From Pontederia crassipes (taxonomy: Eukaryota > Streptophyta > Magnoliopsida > Commelinales > Pontederiaceae): DNA of 64,000 nucleotides. The notes under the pieces were generated by a model that was not told the DNA's origin, made no database searches, and saw only the letters and a list, made by a program, of their open reading frames with translations. Within the stretch, counting starts at the first letter, position 1. The number at the start of each line of letters is the position of its first letter. The stretch lies in the NCBI GenBank assembly GCA_030549335.1, contig CM060192.1, positions 24,618,157 through 24,682,156 of the forward strand, in the 5' to 3' direction. This document shows positions 35,554 through 47,007 of the stretch, piece by piece. A program made the translations under genes and the position numbers.

Positions 35554-38189
35554 GTAAATTAGCTGCCCACTCTTCCGTATTATTAGCTCAAAATCTGTTC
35601 TTTTTGGTTTGCGGTTTTGATCTAGGAAATTTGGATTTTTGAGTGACGGAGAGTTGACGTTTGCTTTCTGTTTTGTTGAGTTATGCGTGAACCGAATCGT
35701 GTAGATATACTTGAGCAGGGATGATAATTGAGCATTGAGCAAAACAGAGAGAAATATATCATAAACATTACATGTTTAGTTTTCATTTGGCAGTCTACTC
35801 ATTCAAGGTCTTCTGTACCTGACGAATCCAACATCAGAACGAAGCACGATGGGGAAGATGGAAAAATACATATCTATTCTTGGATGGACTGTTTGGATCT
35901 GAGAATGCTAGCTGTTCTTGCCAATTCAACTCTATCCAACTCAAGGTTCTTTCATTATCCCTTGCTATTTGTTCGACACTGATATTTGTTTGAGAGTGAT
36001 GTTAGCAGAATTTAATATTCGATGGACGATCACTAAAAATATACTTGGAAGTGGGAACTTCATACACCTAAGATATTTTTCTAGCTTATTTCCATAAGAT
36101 TTAACAGTAATGGATTGCCTAGCTATGTTAGTAGAAAAATGTCACATATCAACAGTCAACACAGCCAATTACATGATGTTTTGAGTCTGGGTATAATACA
36201 TAAGATCATAAAGCATTAAATTGCTTTAGCTGACTCAAAGATTGGTGCCTAATTGATTGATGAGTTAATATTTATTTTTTCTGCTTTGTGACATTTTCAG
36301 ATACCATGAGAAATTACATTTTCATTTCCTTTTACCTGGAGATGATGACGAACTCATATCACCATACTACAAGCTGAAAGTGCTTCTGCCTCGTTCAAAC
36401 ATAGAACTTAATGGGTATGCTCACATTATCCAAGAGCATGATTTTGAATTCCTGTTGTTGCATCTGATTTTCTATTCTTCTCTAGGCAGAAGAATGTAAA
36501 GGAGAAAATGTCTGCTATAGCAGGAGGAGAATTGCTTGATAAATTAATTCAGGAAATGGCTCCTCTTCTCATCCCAATAATCAATGTCAAATCTGACAGA
36601 TTTATATATGTTTCACCAGATACTATCACAAAGGTAATCTTCTTCTCTTAGCTTCACCTTTCCCTGGCTAATCTTTCTGAACATAACCTCCTTGTGAACA
36701 CTGACCTTTGGTAATGGGGTTGAAGCTTCTAGTTGGAGTAGTATTCAAATTTTTATTTATCCTTAGCGAAACTACAAGTCAATTCTCAATTGATGACAAT
36801 CAGATCTAGTATCTTGTCATCTATACACCTTGAGACAGACATATTATATAAACCTTATACCAAGAGAAGTGTAATTTCATCTCATTCTTGTTTCGTGATC
36901 TTTACGTCCTCATTGTCAGAATTAAATCTCCCAATCAAGATGTGTTGTATTTCTCGCAGTGCATACAACAAAAATACAAGGTTACTCAATCTGCTTCTGT
37001 CCTTTTTCTGCGCTGGATTATATCAAGGGAACACCTTAAATAAAACTTGATGCTACACAAAATCTTTTCAGTGTGGTAAACGAACACAATAATTGTATAT
37101 GGGGCATATCTAGCAATTTTCAGAAGGCCATATTTCCCGAAGCATAATACAGGTTGGTAAATAGATTTGACAAGTGTCATGTTTGTTAGAGAAATTGGAT
37201 GCTTCATCATAAAAATTAAGACTTTATGTTAATAGAATTATAGAACATGCCTATTATGGAAAGCAAATGATTGATAATAAGCAGTAGGCCAATTTAAAGT
37301 TGTGAGAAAACCTATTACTTGAGAGAGTTATCATCTTTTTTCCAGCATCCTTATGGTCTCTTTATTTACAGGGAAAAATTGAGGAGCTCTTTGATCTTGA
37401 TTTGGGTCCTCATGGTATTGCAGCAGCTGATGACTGCAGTAGTAGATTGGGTGATTATGTTGATATTCATGTTCTAAATGCGATCCAAAGAACAGCTGCA
37501 AAGGCCTGGGTATCTGATAAACCTTATGATGAAGATGCTTGCTTACCTGATTTTGGAATATTTATAATTGATCCAAGAAAGTTAGAGAACTATGTGATTG
37601 ATGCTATTCTATGGTGGACCAAGATTCTTAATCTTAAAACAGAAAGGTCAACATTCTAATTATCTCCTTACTCATGAATATCTGTGAGATGTTAATATTT
37701 GAGTCTTAATATGAGTTTCGTTTGGCGTAAATTTCAGCTGGAATGCATTCCTTTTACTGATCTCGCTGGTTTTTGCAGGATAAATCAGAGAAAATCTGCT
37801 ATTGCACTGGCAATCTATGGCATGTATTTCAGGCTTCCTCCATCTTGGAAGCTATCTACTTCTACTTCTGTCACAGAGAATACAACCAACATGCTCCGTT
37901 ATGATGGACCAAAAAAAGTTTGCTCAGATGATGAGCATCAACAACAAGGTTTTCATCACGGTAGTATTTGGCAGCAGTATCTGCCTCAAAGTTCAGATGC
38001 CATCTTAGACCACCAAAACTGAATGTTTATTCAGGAGAAGTTTTATTGAGGCTAATTAAGAGGACATTTCAAACACTTTTCTCTGGTCATCGTGGATTGC
38101 TTATAGGTTCTGCTACTAGAATTGATGACATATTAACAGTTTTTAGTAAAGATGGAAACTCTTACTACGAATGTCAAGGAGCTCTGTAA
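35299..38189 (+). CDS. GT8-like glycosyltransferase (galacturonosyltransferase-like), type II membrane protein
   Basis: Exons: 35299-35553, 35794-35945, 36301-36414, 36486-36633, 37372-37646, 37779-37948, 38035-38189 (422 residues). If the last intron is kept, translation stops at 38022 (395 residues). The protein has a cytosolic Ser/Pro-rich tail, one membrane anchor (residues about 42-60), then a lumenal domain with GT8 hallmarks: LAVLANSTLSNS followed by FHFLLP, IEELFDLDLG followed by AAADDCS, DACLPDFGIFI, and LPPSW near the end. GT8 enzymes of this shape work in the Golgi on pectin and related polymers. All junctions have GT and AG with compatible phases. The position of the metal-binding DxD is occupied by SPD (217-219), so activity is uncertain. 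The exact GT8 subgroup is not known to me. The first exon is strongly GC-rich, the others are not. Confidence 0.78.
35794..35945 (+). CDS. GT8-like gene, exon 2
   Basis: Preceded by CATTTGGCAG, followed by GTTCTT. It encodes the first strand of the catalytic fold with WMDCLDLRMLAVLANSTLSN, the GT8 start motif. Confidence 0.8.
36301..36414 (+). CDS. GT8-like gene, exon 3
   Basis: Preceded by GTGACATTTTCAG, followed by GTATGC. It encodes YHEKLHFHFLLPGDDDE and the following lysine-rich helix. Phases match exons 2 and 4. Confidence 0.8.
36486..36633 (+). CDS. GT8-like gene, exon 4
   Basis: Preceded by a pyrimidine tract and CTAG at 36485, followed by GTAATC. The alternative CAG five bases downstream would give a stop within three codons. 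It ends FIYVSPDTITK, where most GT8 proteins have a DxD. Confidence 0.78.
37372..37646 (+). CDS. GT8-like gene, exon 5
   Basis: Preceded by CTTTATTTACAG, followed by GTCAAC. It is the longest exon and carries IEELFDLDLG, AAADDCSSRLGDY and DACLPDFGIFIIDPRKLE, the C-terminal half of the catalytic domain. Confidence 0.82.
37779..37948 (+). CDS. GT8-like gene, exon 6 (to the alternative donor)
   Basis: Preceded by CTGGTTTTTGCAG. It encodes INQRKSAIALAIYGMYFRL, LPPSWK and LRYDGPKK, the usual C-terminal end of the fold. Unspliced, the frame runs on to TGA at 38020-38022. Confidence 0.78.
38035..38189 (+). CDS. GT8-like gene, exon 7 (alternative C-terminus)
   Basis: An 86-nt intron (37949-38034) has a GTTTTC donor, a CTGAAT branch-like word 17 bases before TTTATTCAG, and exactly compatible phases. 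It joins to a 51-codon open frame (SGHRGLLIGSATRIDD and so on) ending in TAA at 38187-38189. The exact fit suggests this is the main or an alternative end. Without RNA data it cannot be decided. Confidence 0.55.
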
Positions 38190-38944
38190 AGTAGAAACTT
38201 AGGGTGAACAATGGAACACCATATCTGAAATTTTGAAAGTTGTGTCTTGTGTTCTCTTTGACAGACTCTAATTTTAATTGAAATACAAATATATGCAGGT
38301 GTTGTTTTAGTATGACATTCTTATTTTTGCGTATCTAAGAATGGAATTTCTGTTCCGATAACACAGATGATGAAAACGAAATTATGTCAATAAAATTGGT
38401 GGTTCAGCATCCTATTGTTCTCCTCTATTCTGCTCAACCATAAACGTATTGCAAATTTGCAATCTAAGTGCCTGTCGGCTGAAACCAACGCCAAGTGCAT
38501 GACGTTGTGGCTCACCAATCATCATTCGAGCTTCATCTCCGTCAGTGAAATTTGTCTTTCTTAATTTTTCTTTTCTTTTCTTTTCTTTTATAAAACCCAT
38601 GGGACGTATTTTAATGGAAAATAAGTGCACATTGTCTGACCTACTGCAGGATATTCCTACCTTGCTTTCCTAATATAATTGTGCCAAAAATCCTTGACGC
38701 ATATTCCTCTGTGCAACAGCAGAATGCATGAGATCGAATTCACTGGAAAAAAAGAAGAAAGAATGCATGAGGTCGACATAGTTATGAGTCACAAATTTGG
38801 TAAGAATTCTGACAAAAGCAAGCATGCATGTTTTACATGGCATGTCATAATTGAAGCAACTCACCAGATACACGAGTCGTTCCTCGTAGTTGGTTGTATT
38901 TTTTTTAACAAAATGATCAGATCCCGTTACCATAACATGTCCTG
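38190..38944. other. Region downstream of the GT8-like gene
   Basis: AT-rich, with probable 3' untranslated DNA up to about 38300-38400. No gene is recognised. A TTTTC/TTTTCT run lies at about 38555-38590. Confidence 0.5.
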
Positions 38945-39850
38945 ATGCAAAAAATTCAAGAGACCCACAAAAGAATCAGCCAACTTATTCTTGCTAAATT
39001 AGCTAGATAATGGGCAGTATTACATTCCATAGAAATATGATGAGCTTGAATAAAAATGTGTGACAAAGTTTCATACATCAAGCATTAGATTCTTGATATG
39101 TTAAGGACAATTTGCAATGTTCTTGAGTATACTAATGGCGTTGAGGGAGTCGAACCGATGAGAAGCAGTATGAAAAGTCGAGCAGTTAGAAGATCTAATG
39201 ATGAAACCGGCTCCTCAAATGACCACTAATTTTGTAAATGTATCATGTGAGTTCATTTTGATCCAGAATAGGGGAGGAGGTTTCAATTTGATCTTAATAG
39301 GATCACTTGAGTTATGTCCTTCAAGACAGTAGATGGATCACCAGCAAGGATCCTATTCTAAATATTTTGGAATAACATTGGTTTGGATTTGAAGAATCGA
39401 TCATCTTTCATTGACCAAATCTTTGAATGGTTTTTCTAGCAAAGGGCAGTTGTTGTCCTTCCCTAATCAAATCCTTATGGTCCCTTAGAGTAAACAACTT
39501 GTTGAAACAAAGTCCAAAGTAAAGGAATTAATGGAGCACTGAAGGAAGAGATGATTGTTGGTTTCTGGTGCCAGTGAACATAAGATGCAAAAAATATCTA
39601 TGGGAAGATCAAATCTCTCTAACTTGTTCTTTGTTCTTTGTTCTTTGTGGACAGTCTACCATAAGCCAACTTTCATAAGAATGTTTGGATGGTGGGGTAC
39701 TCCATATTATTTTCCAACCAAATCAATTGTCTTCATCGTGTATGTGGGCCGGGAGAACAAGACCTCTGCATACAGACTTAGCATGCTCTATACCCCATCA
39801 GTATTTTTCACTCATATCCATTGATTAGAGGCACATGCATAGAAGTAATA
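38945..39850 (-). mobile_element. LINE remnant (zf-RVT and RNase H part)
   Basis: Minus-strand fragments look like the C-terminal part of plant LINE polyproteins. A zinc-binding-like stretch (LCSLAPETNNHLFLQCS, about 39620-39530) is followed by an RNase H start, LKPPPLFWIKMNSHD, and GAGFIIRSSNC (about 39290-39185), as in the usual W.PP..GWIK.N.D...GGAG.IIR pattern. The reading is interrupted by stops and frame changes, so it is a dead, 5'-truncated copy. No poly-A tail or target duplication was found. Confidence 0.65.
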
Positions 39851-42800
39851 CTAACTATTAAACAGCTACCTAACAAGTCCTTTAATATAGTCAAGTTTCA
39901 AGTTCCATTAAGTAGGAAAATCATTAACGTCCATTTAATTCTGTACTCCTTAATCTTATAACATTAGGCGCATGAAGATTGAAACTTGTTAGGATTTGAT
40001 GAACCAAATTTAGATGATCGGAAAGGGGAAAGTGTGTGTCTGATTAAAATTGTTGCATGCTTGACCCCCTTTATGAGGGGAAAAAAGAGAGCTGCTCTCA
40101 AGTATATATGGAGCTCTCTTTGCAGGCTTACCCCCCAACAGCAATACGTATTCTTAGACCACGTAGGAAGCAAGAGTGGTATCTTTCATAACCATGTCTC
40201 TCCGTCATCATCAATATATATATGTATGCATGCATAATAAACACGCATGCTCCGATCGCCTCCCGCAGGCTCTTATGACATGGCATGTGGAGAGTCGTCA
40301 CCATCTCTCTCTCTCCCTCCCTCTCTCTCCCCTCTTCATGCAATTTATTCTCTCTTGGTTTCTTCCAGCAAAAAGGAATATAACTTTTTCCTTGGGTCAC
40401 CTTTGAGGTATTGAATTAACATCAGACTTCTTTCATGAACAATTCGGTAGCTTTGTTCAGGCCTAAGGTGACACTAGTTATAAGTAGAGGGTATGAATAA
40501 TAATAATAATGGACTACACTTTGTTTCTTTTTTAGTGGAAAAGAAAACTATTTTGCAAGTACAGGATATGACTTTGTGGTTTAATCTGTGCCCACTCTTT
40601 TTTTTAGCATGAATTCTTAATCAAAATTTGAATAGACTTTGACTACTACTTGAGATTTCTAAACAAATCTCGTATTTTTTCCCCACTTGCAGAGTTTCAT
40701 ATCAAACTACTAGCTTGTTATTCATTTCATTTCCTACAAATTCAAACCCCCTTGATCTTCTCTGCGTATACACACAAAATCTATTCATGCTTAAACCTTC
40801 TATTTTCTTGAGAACATCTCACTACCTCTTCCTTATCCTAATATGACATGAGGTTTCCTATGATACTTATGTACTTATGCTTAATATATATTTTTTAAAA
40901 TGGCATTTAAGACAAAAAAGAAAAGTATGTTGGCCTGTTGATATAATTTGATGGACATGCGACCAAAATAAGTATCCCAACTTTTAAAGGAGATCCTCAG
41001 AGGACTGGAGTGAATCAAATACAGGCAGTACAACATCTATCCAAACATCAAAAACAATAGTTACAGTGCATTTATCTCTCTAGACAGATAATATATATGC
41101 ACCACAATCACATCGACGTCTGATTCAACAGCATTCCCTATCAAGGCGAAAAGCTAGCGATCGACTAGCCATCACATACACGGATATCGTCAACAGTGAA
41201 GGCCACATTTATCAGTGAGCTCGCAAGATGACAAGCTTCTACTCTGCTGGAAGTGTTCTTTCAACAGATTTGGACAATAATAAGTAGCTCTATGACTGGT
41301 GCAGCAGTGTTCTTTTTTCTTTCAAGAACGCCGGATCTTTTTTTAACTTATGTAACTGTTAACTGCCTTCTCATCAGTCTTTTCTTCCGTCATGTAAGAA
41401 ACAAAAGGCGATGTACGTATGACATGACACTTGTCTTATTTGGTAAATCCTTTTGATCCCAATTCGACTCCTTTTAGCTCAGTAACATTTGCTATCTGTG
41501 TCTTCTAAATTCTTTTGAATCATGTTTTAACTTTGTGAGGACTTCGAAGTCCTGGTCTATTAAATCAACTCTACATCTCCAATAAAATTTCTAATATGAA
41601 ACATAGAGAATGCAAATTGTGTTCAAATCTTTTCATTTCACCAAAGTAAATAGAGACAAGAGTAGGCAGCTGTCCTCTTCAACAATGGATCGAAGAAAAT
41701 GCAAAAAAGAGTTTTTCCTTTAGTTATGAAATTGAAAAAAAAATAGTTGTGGTGCATGGATGCGAATTTTAGGCTACTTTGGATGCCATAATTAACTCAA
41801 CATAATTTAGTTTCTATCTAATTATCAAGATGGTGAATTCTCGCATACATCCAAAATTTAAGTTCTCGGATTTAAAAGAAAAGTGAATGTTGATCAGAAC
41901 TTATACTGTTCAATCTCCATTAGTAATGGTGTTTGGTATAATTGATGAGAACTCAGGTACAGTTTCACCCAAGTTCTGGCACCCAAATATAACCTCATTA
42001 GTAAAGCAGACTTATCTTGTAGTTAAATTTTCTCACAAATTTTATATTGCTTACTTTAAAAAATGTAAATAAATTTAATTATATGTAATGCATATTCAAG
42101 ACCAGGTTGTTGTCACATAGAAAATTTAATAACGCCTCTTTTAAGGGAGAGACATTGTGTCTTTTATTTTTTTATTCATCAATATATTTCAACATTTGGA
42201 GATTCACCTATCCACAAAAATGTTTTAGCAGCCCTATCTAATTTTATGACTTGATTTTTATTTTTCTAGTTTGGCCAATCAATACATTGACTTAAAACTT
42301 AATTATAATAAACTTTTTATTTAGATGAAGCAATTTATATATAATATTCAATAACCCGTGAGTTATGAGTCTACATCTATATAATATTAAATCCATCAAT
42401 ATCTATATCCCTATTAATATCCATATCCATGTGCATGTAAATTGTCAAAAGAGTTACCAACCATTTCATTATCGTCATCATCCCATATTATACAGATACA
42501 AAGTATAGAAAAAAAATCCAATAATTATTCAATATGAATCATGTATCAATATTCATAATAAACTATCAATTTATTGCTTATCATAACAAATATTAATTAA
42601 TAATAAATGATAAGCGATTGATCAATATCATAATAATTATTCAATTGTTAATTATCTTTAGTCATTCTTCAATTGTTCATAGATTAGTGAATGTCAAAAT
42701 TAACAATTATCCATTCCATAAACAGCTATCAATTTATCCATCATTCGCAAAGGTCGCAATTTATCCATCGATCATGATGATGAAATCAATTATCCACTGG

Positions 42801-45800
42801 TCATGAAAGTGCAATTCTCCATCAACCATTAGGATGCGATTCAATTCGATTATCAATTCAACTCAATTAAATCCAATTCAATTCAAGCTTTTGACTTATC
42901 CAACAACCCTTTCGAATGCAAACTGAGAGCTCTTATTTATTAAAAAAATATTATGTCACTTCATACAACTAGTGGGGGATCAATTCAATAGATTTGTATA
43001 TGGTTTGAAGAATGATTATATCCAAGACAACTATAGTTTTCATTAGGGGTGGACATAATTCCCTAGACCTACTATTTATCCCATTCAATTCAATTATTTA
43101 TCACAAAGGTGCAATCAGTCCCAACGGGAATGGACCCAACAATTGTTTACTTTATTTTCTTATTTACCTATGATGTCTATTTTTTGTGATCAATTTGGAC
43201 AATGTTGGTCAATTAAAAGACAAGTTGATCAATCCAAATCAATTTACACCAATTATCAATAATTAATGATAATTTAATGATAATCAATTTGTGATTGATG
43301 ATTATCATAATAACTCAATTATCAATGATCAATAATAATAAGTCATATAATTATAGGAGCAATCAATATGATATTCACAATAAAATATAACTATTCTCGA
43401 AACGTGGCATGCGTCAAAGCAAACTTGAACCGTGTTTGTTGATTCCACTTTGTCTCTTTCTCTCGTCAAAACCCGAGTTTAATGGGGTGGAACCTAGGTT
43501 AGATTTTACCTTAATCAATTTTAAACCTTAGTCAAAGAAACCTAGGCGGGTATGGAACCAGGCCGAATATGTTGGTACTCGGTCTAGATCGTTATTTTGT
43601 TCAATGATTAGCACGCTCAAGTTGTCAAAACTTAGGCTATGCCCATGCAACTCGAGTCAGGTTCATTTAATGAACTCGATCTGAATTAATTCTATTGACA
43701 CCCAGATTCTTACTATATAGGATATGAGTCCAAGGCCCATGCCGACATTAGAAATTTCATACATACCTCAAGTTAGTTGAAAAATCTACTATTTGATTCT
43801 CTACACAAACATTAAACTTTATTCGATGTTTTCTCCTAATGTCACCTCAAATCCTATATAATTAATTAATATAATAATATTTATCATCTAATTTTTGAAT
43901 TAAAATAATAAATAATATTATTTTATTGGTTAAAATATATGTAGCCATAAAACTCTCGATACTATCCTATTTGAGAGTTATTTATCCATTAGATTTATTT
44001 TTGGATCTCAATTTGAAATCAACTCCAATCTAATTACAATTCTATTAGCATTAGTATTTTCATTTCCCTCTTTTTTTGTCTATATACTCTAACCATACTT
44101 CTAATTCTTCTCAAATTCTTCTTTTATTCTCTTTTAATCCATAAAAAAAATCTAGTTAATTTTATCAAATTACTGAATTGCCCTTGGTGAAAATCCTGGG
44201 ACCTCACATATAAATTCAACACCTTGTGGTCATATATATATATATATATTGATTTTAGTTAAGGTTCCCACTTAATTTTTTAGCATTAATCTTTATCTTT
44301 TTAACTTAATTAGTGTCTCATAAATGACCTTTCATTAATTAATTTATTAAGAATTTAATATTTAATCTTCATTTTTTAACTCAATCTCACTCAAATTGTC
44401 TTTTTATATTTTATCTGTAATTCATAGCTTATTTCAATCAAACTATTCTTTTATTTTATCATATCATTTCTTTCTTTTATTCAATTTTTGGTATTGATTA
44501 ATATATAGCTTCTGATTTTCATATTAAAATAATAAATAGATTAAAATATTTTAAACTTTAAATTTCTCAATACTATCTTATTTGGAAATACTTTATTTAC
44601 TTATTTGTCATGAGTTATATTGAAATTCTTAATTTTAATGTAATTATAATGCCTACTCCAAATAGAATTTATTTTTTCATTTTTTCCAATTATCTTCTGT
44701 AACCATACTTTTAATGTTTCTCAAATTCAAATTCATAATCTTAATCTATCTGAACTTCTATCAAATATAAATTGCTTTTTAAACTAGAATTTACCGTTCT
44801 TTCTCTTCCAATTACTTATATAATTATACTTCTATTCCTTTTCAAATTCTCCTTTATCTCTTTTAATCCATGAAAATTTAGATTAAATTATTTATTACCC
44901 TTGATGAAATTTCGAATGTCATAATAAGTGACATAAATAAAAAATAATCAATATCATTAATAAATTTGAATTCAATGTTTTTTTAAAAAAATAGGGAGGC
45001 ACGATCTTTAAAAGAGGTATACATTCATTTAATTATTAGAAAAAAAAATGTGAATTTGCCAACACATTAGCTGTTGTAGTTGTGCAATCACAATTTAATT
45101 GCTGAGTGTAACCCAACACTGGATTTTATTATTAAAAAAATATGTAAATAATCGTTAAGTAACCATCACCTCGATCAATTAGGTTTTGGGACGTCTCCTC
45201 CTCCTCCTCCTCCTCCTCCTCCTCATATATATAACAAAATTCCAACTCGAAATTAATGCAATGCGGCATGCGAAACACGAGATGCGGCGCCTGCTTTACT
45301 TCTTCTCGTCGTGCCCATGTCGCCACCAAAATTAATGGCGTTCACTAGATCGAGTTCAAATTGGATTTCACTCATTTCACTGTTCTTAAATTGAAATCGC
45401 AATAGCTACAACTATTAGTTTCATATTCGAATTTTCCTTCCACCCTCCAATTTGATCCTATTATTTCTCTAATGGAGGGATTCATGAATCATGATTCTTG
45501 CTGATCGGATTGTTTTAATTATAGTATAAATCAAATATTAGTAGTTGTCTCTAAAAAATTATTAACGCCATAATTCGAATATATAATCTCTCATGCTGCA
45601 TGAGTTCATTAACTAAAGAATCATTACAGGGATGAAGAAACGGAGGCATTCAAAATGATCACTCCCTCTTAATTGGATTCTATGAATTATTTGAAGCATT
45701 TGGTCAATCATTTTCACGTCCAAATTACAATGTTTCTTGCGTATATGGGTTACAGGTAAGGAGTACATTGCACATATTATCAATATTACTATTAATTCTG

Positions 45801-46200
45801 ACAAATATCTTTTACATTGTATGAGAATTAAAACAAGAAAAGGCCAATCATACTCTTCTTTTGTCTCTTTCTAATTCATAAATAATTTATCGTGAAATCA
45901 ATTTATTTATAGTGATATAATATTTACTTTATAAGTTGAAAATAATGACATTTTATATCATTAATATAATTTTTATTTACATTCCTTCATATACTTTATA
46001 TATTAGGTGAATAATTTTATATATTAATTAAAACAAAATAAAATATGTTTTAATAAGTTCTTGTTGTATGTATATAGGGCTCTTCGGAGCCTTTGGAATG
46101 TCGTTTCTTTTTTTAATTTTAGAACCATGCACCACAAGGTTCTTTAAAATTAGAAAAATTTAAACTGCTATATTTGATGTGATAAATTTTTAGATTTATG
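39851..46200. other. Long AT-rich intergenic region
   Basis: Over 6 kb without a recognisable gene. Features seen are a (CT)n patch at about 40300-40335, ATATCCATATCC-like short repeats at 42360-42440, CAAT/ATCAAT-rich stretches at 42480-43350, a patch with CTCGGTCTAGATCG and CTCGAGTCAGGTTC at 43540-43690 that resembles the LTR family of 3.5-8.7 kb, (AT)n at 44232-44249, and (CTC)n at 45195-45224. Open frames in this part lack homology. Confidence 0.55.
45195..45224. repeat. (CTC)n microsatellite
   Basis: About ten CTC units in a row. It makes a glutamate run in a minus-strand open frame (45132-45329) that otherwise has no protein-like features. Confidence 0.95.
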
Positions 46201-46712
46201 TTTTAGTCTTTTAGCTACACCAGTAGTTGATATGTTATACTATTCTTTTCTTACTATAGAACATAAGTATGCGACTGTGGTGTGTTGTGTTTGTGGTACA
46301 GTGGGTAACTTAGGTACTGAGCTAAGAATGGCAAGGAAACAGGATATACAAGTATGGCAACCTTTTCTTTGAGAAAAAAATGAGAGTTGAATGAGTCCCC
46401 CTCTCTCTCACACACACACACCGGTCCTGAGTCCTCATGCCACATGAACAGTAGTGTAAATATGGACAAAAACAACAAAGACGAGCGCTCATATCCAACA
46501 TCTTGTCAAGCAGGATGTGCTTGTCCAAGCAAAATCTAACGCTACCAATTCCACGGCCTCTCCGCCTCTCGTGCCAAAGTGGGGCCATGTACTGTAACAA
46601 CATCCTCCCTCTCCCTTCTTCCATCCCTCCTGATGCCCACCCTTGCTATTTTGTCATCATTATTAACTCTTCTCCCTCCTCCTCCTTTTATTGCCTGCCC
46701 CTTTTCAAGCTT

Positions 46713-46757
46713 ATGCTTCGAAAGTGCATGCCAGACTTTGCCTCCTGGAGACGGTGA
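46713..46757 (+). promoter_or_regulatory. Upstream open reading frame in the LBD4-like leader
   Basis: ATG at 46713 opens a 14-codon frame ([14 protein letters not shown]) that stops at 46757, 41 bases before the LBD4-like start. If the transcript begins upstream of 46713, this would reduce translation of the main frame. The transcription start is not known, so the role is a guess. Confidence 0.35.
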
Positions 46758-46798
46758 CAATACCGAATTCAGTTGCAGGGAGAGAGAGGAGAAAAAGC

Positions 46799-46971
46799 AT
46801 GAAAGAACTGGGAAGGAAGCAGGGCACCGTGTCACCGTGCGCCGGATGCAAACTGCTGAGGCGGCGGTGCGCGCAGGACTGCGTATTTGCGCCATACTTT
46901 CCGGCCGACGAGCCGCAGAAGTTCGCCAATGTGCATAAGGTCTTCGGAGCTAGTAATGTCAGCAAGCTCTT

Positions 46972-46975
<4 letters not shown>
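46799..46975 (+). CDS. LBD4-like gene, exon 1
   Basis: 59 codons carrying the cysteine block and the start of the GAS block. It ends CAG before GTCTCT (phase 0). Confidence 0.93.

Positions 46976-47007
<32 letters not shown>

Noticed and set aside
35142-35742. Minus-strand open frames of 131 and 181 codons across the GT8-like exon 1
   Set aside because: They are shadows of the GC-rich first exon; the plus strand has the start, anchor and correct splice phases.
35299-38189. Identification as a GPI transamidase PIG-S-like protein
   Set aside because: The short N-terminal tail and anchor are not specific, and the lumenal part has the GT8 order of motifs (ANSTLSNS, FHFLLP, DLG, DACLPDFG).
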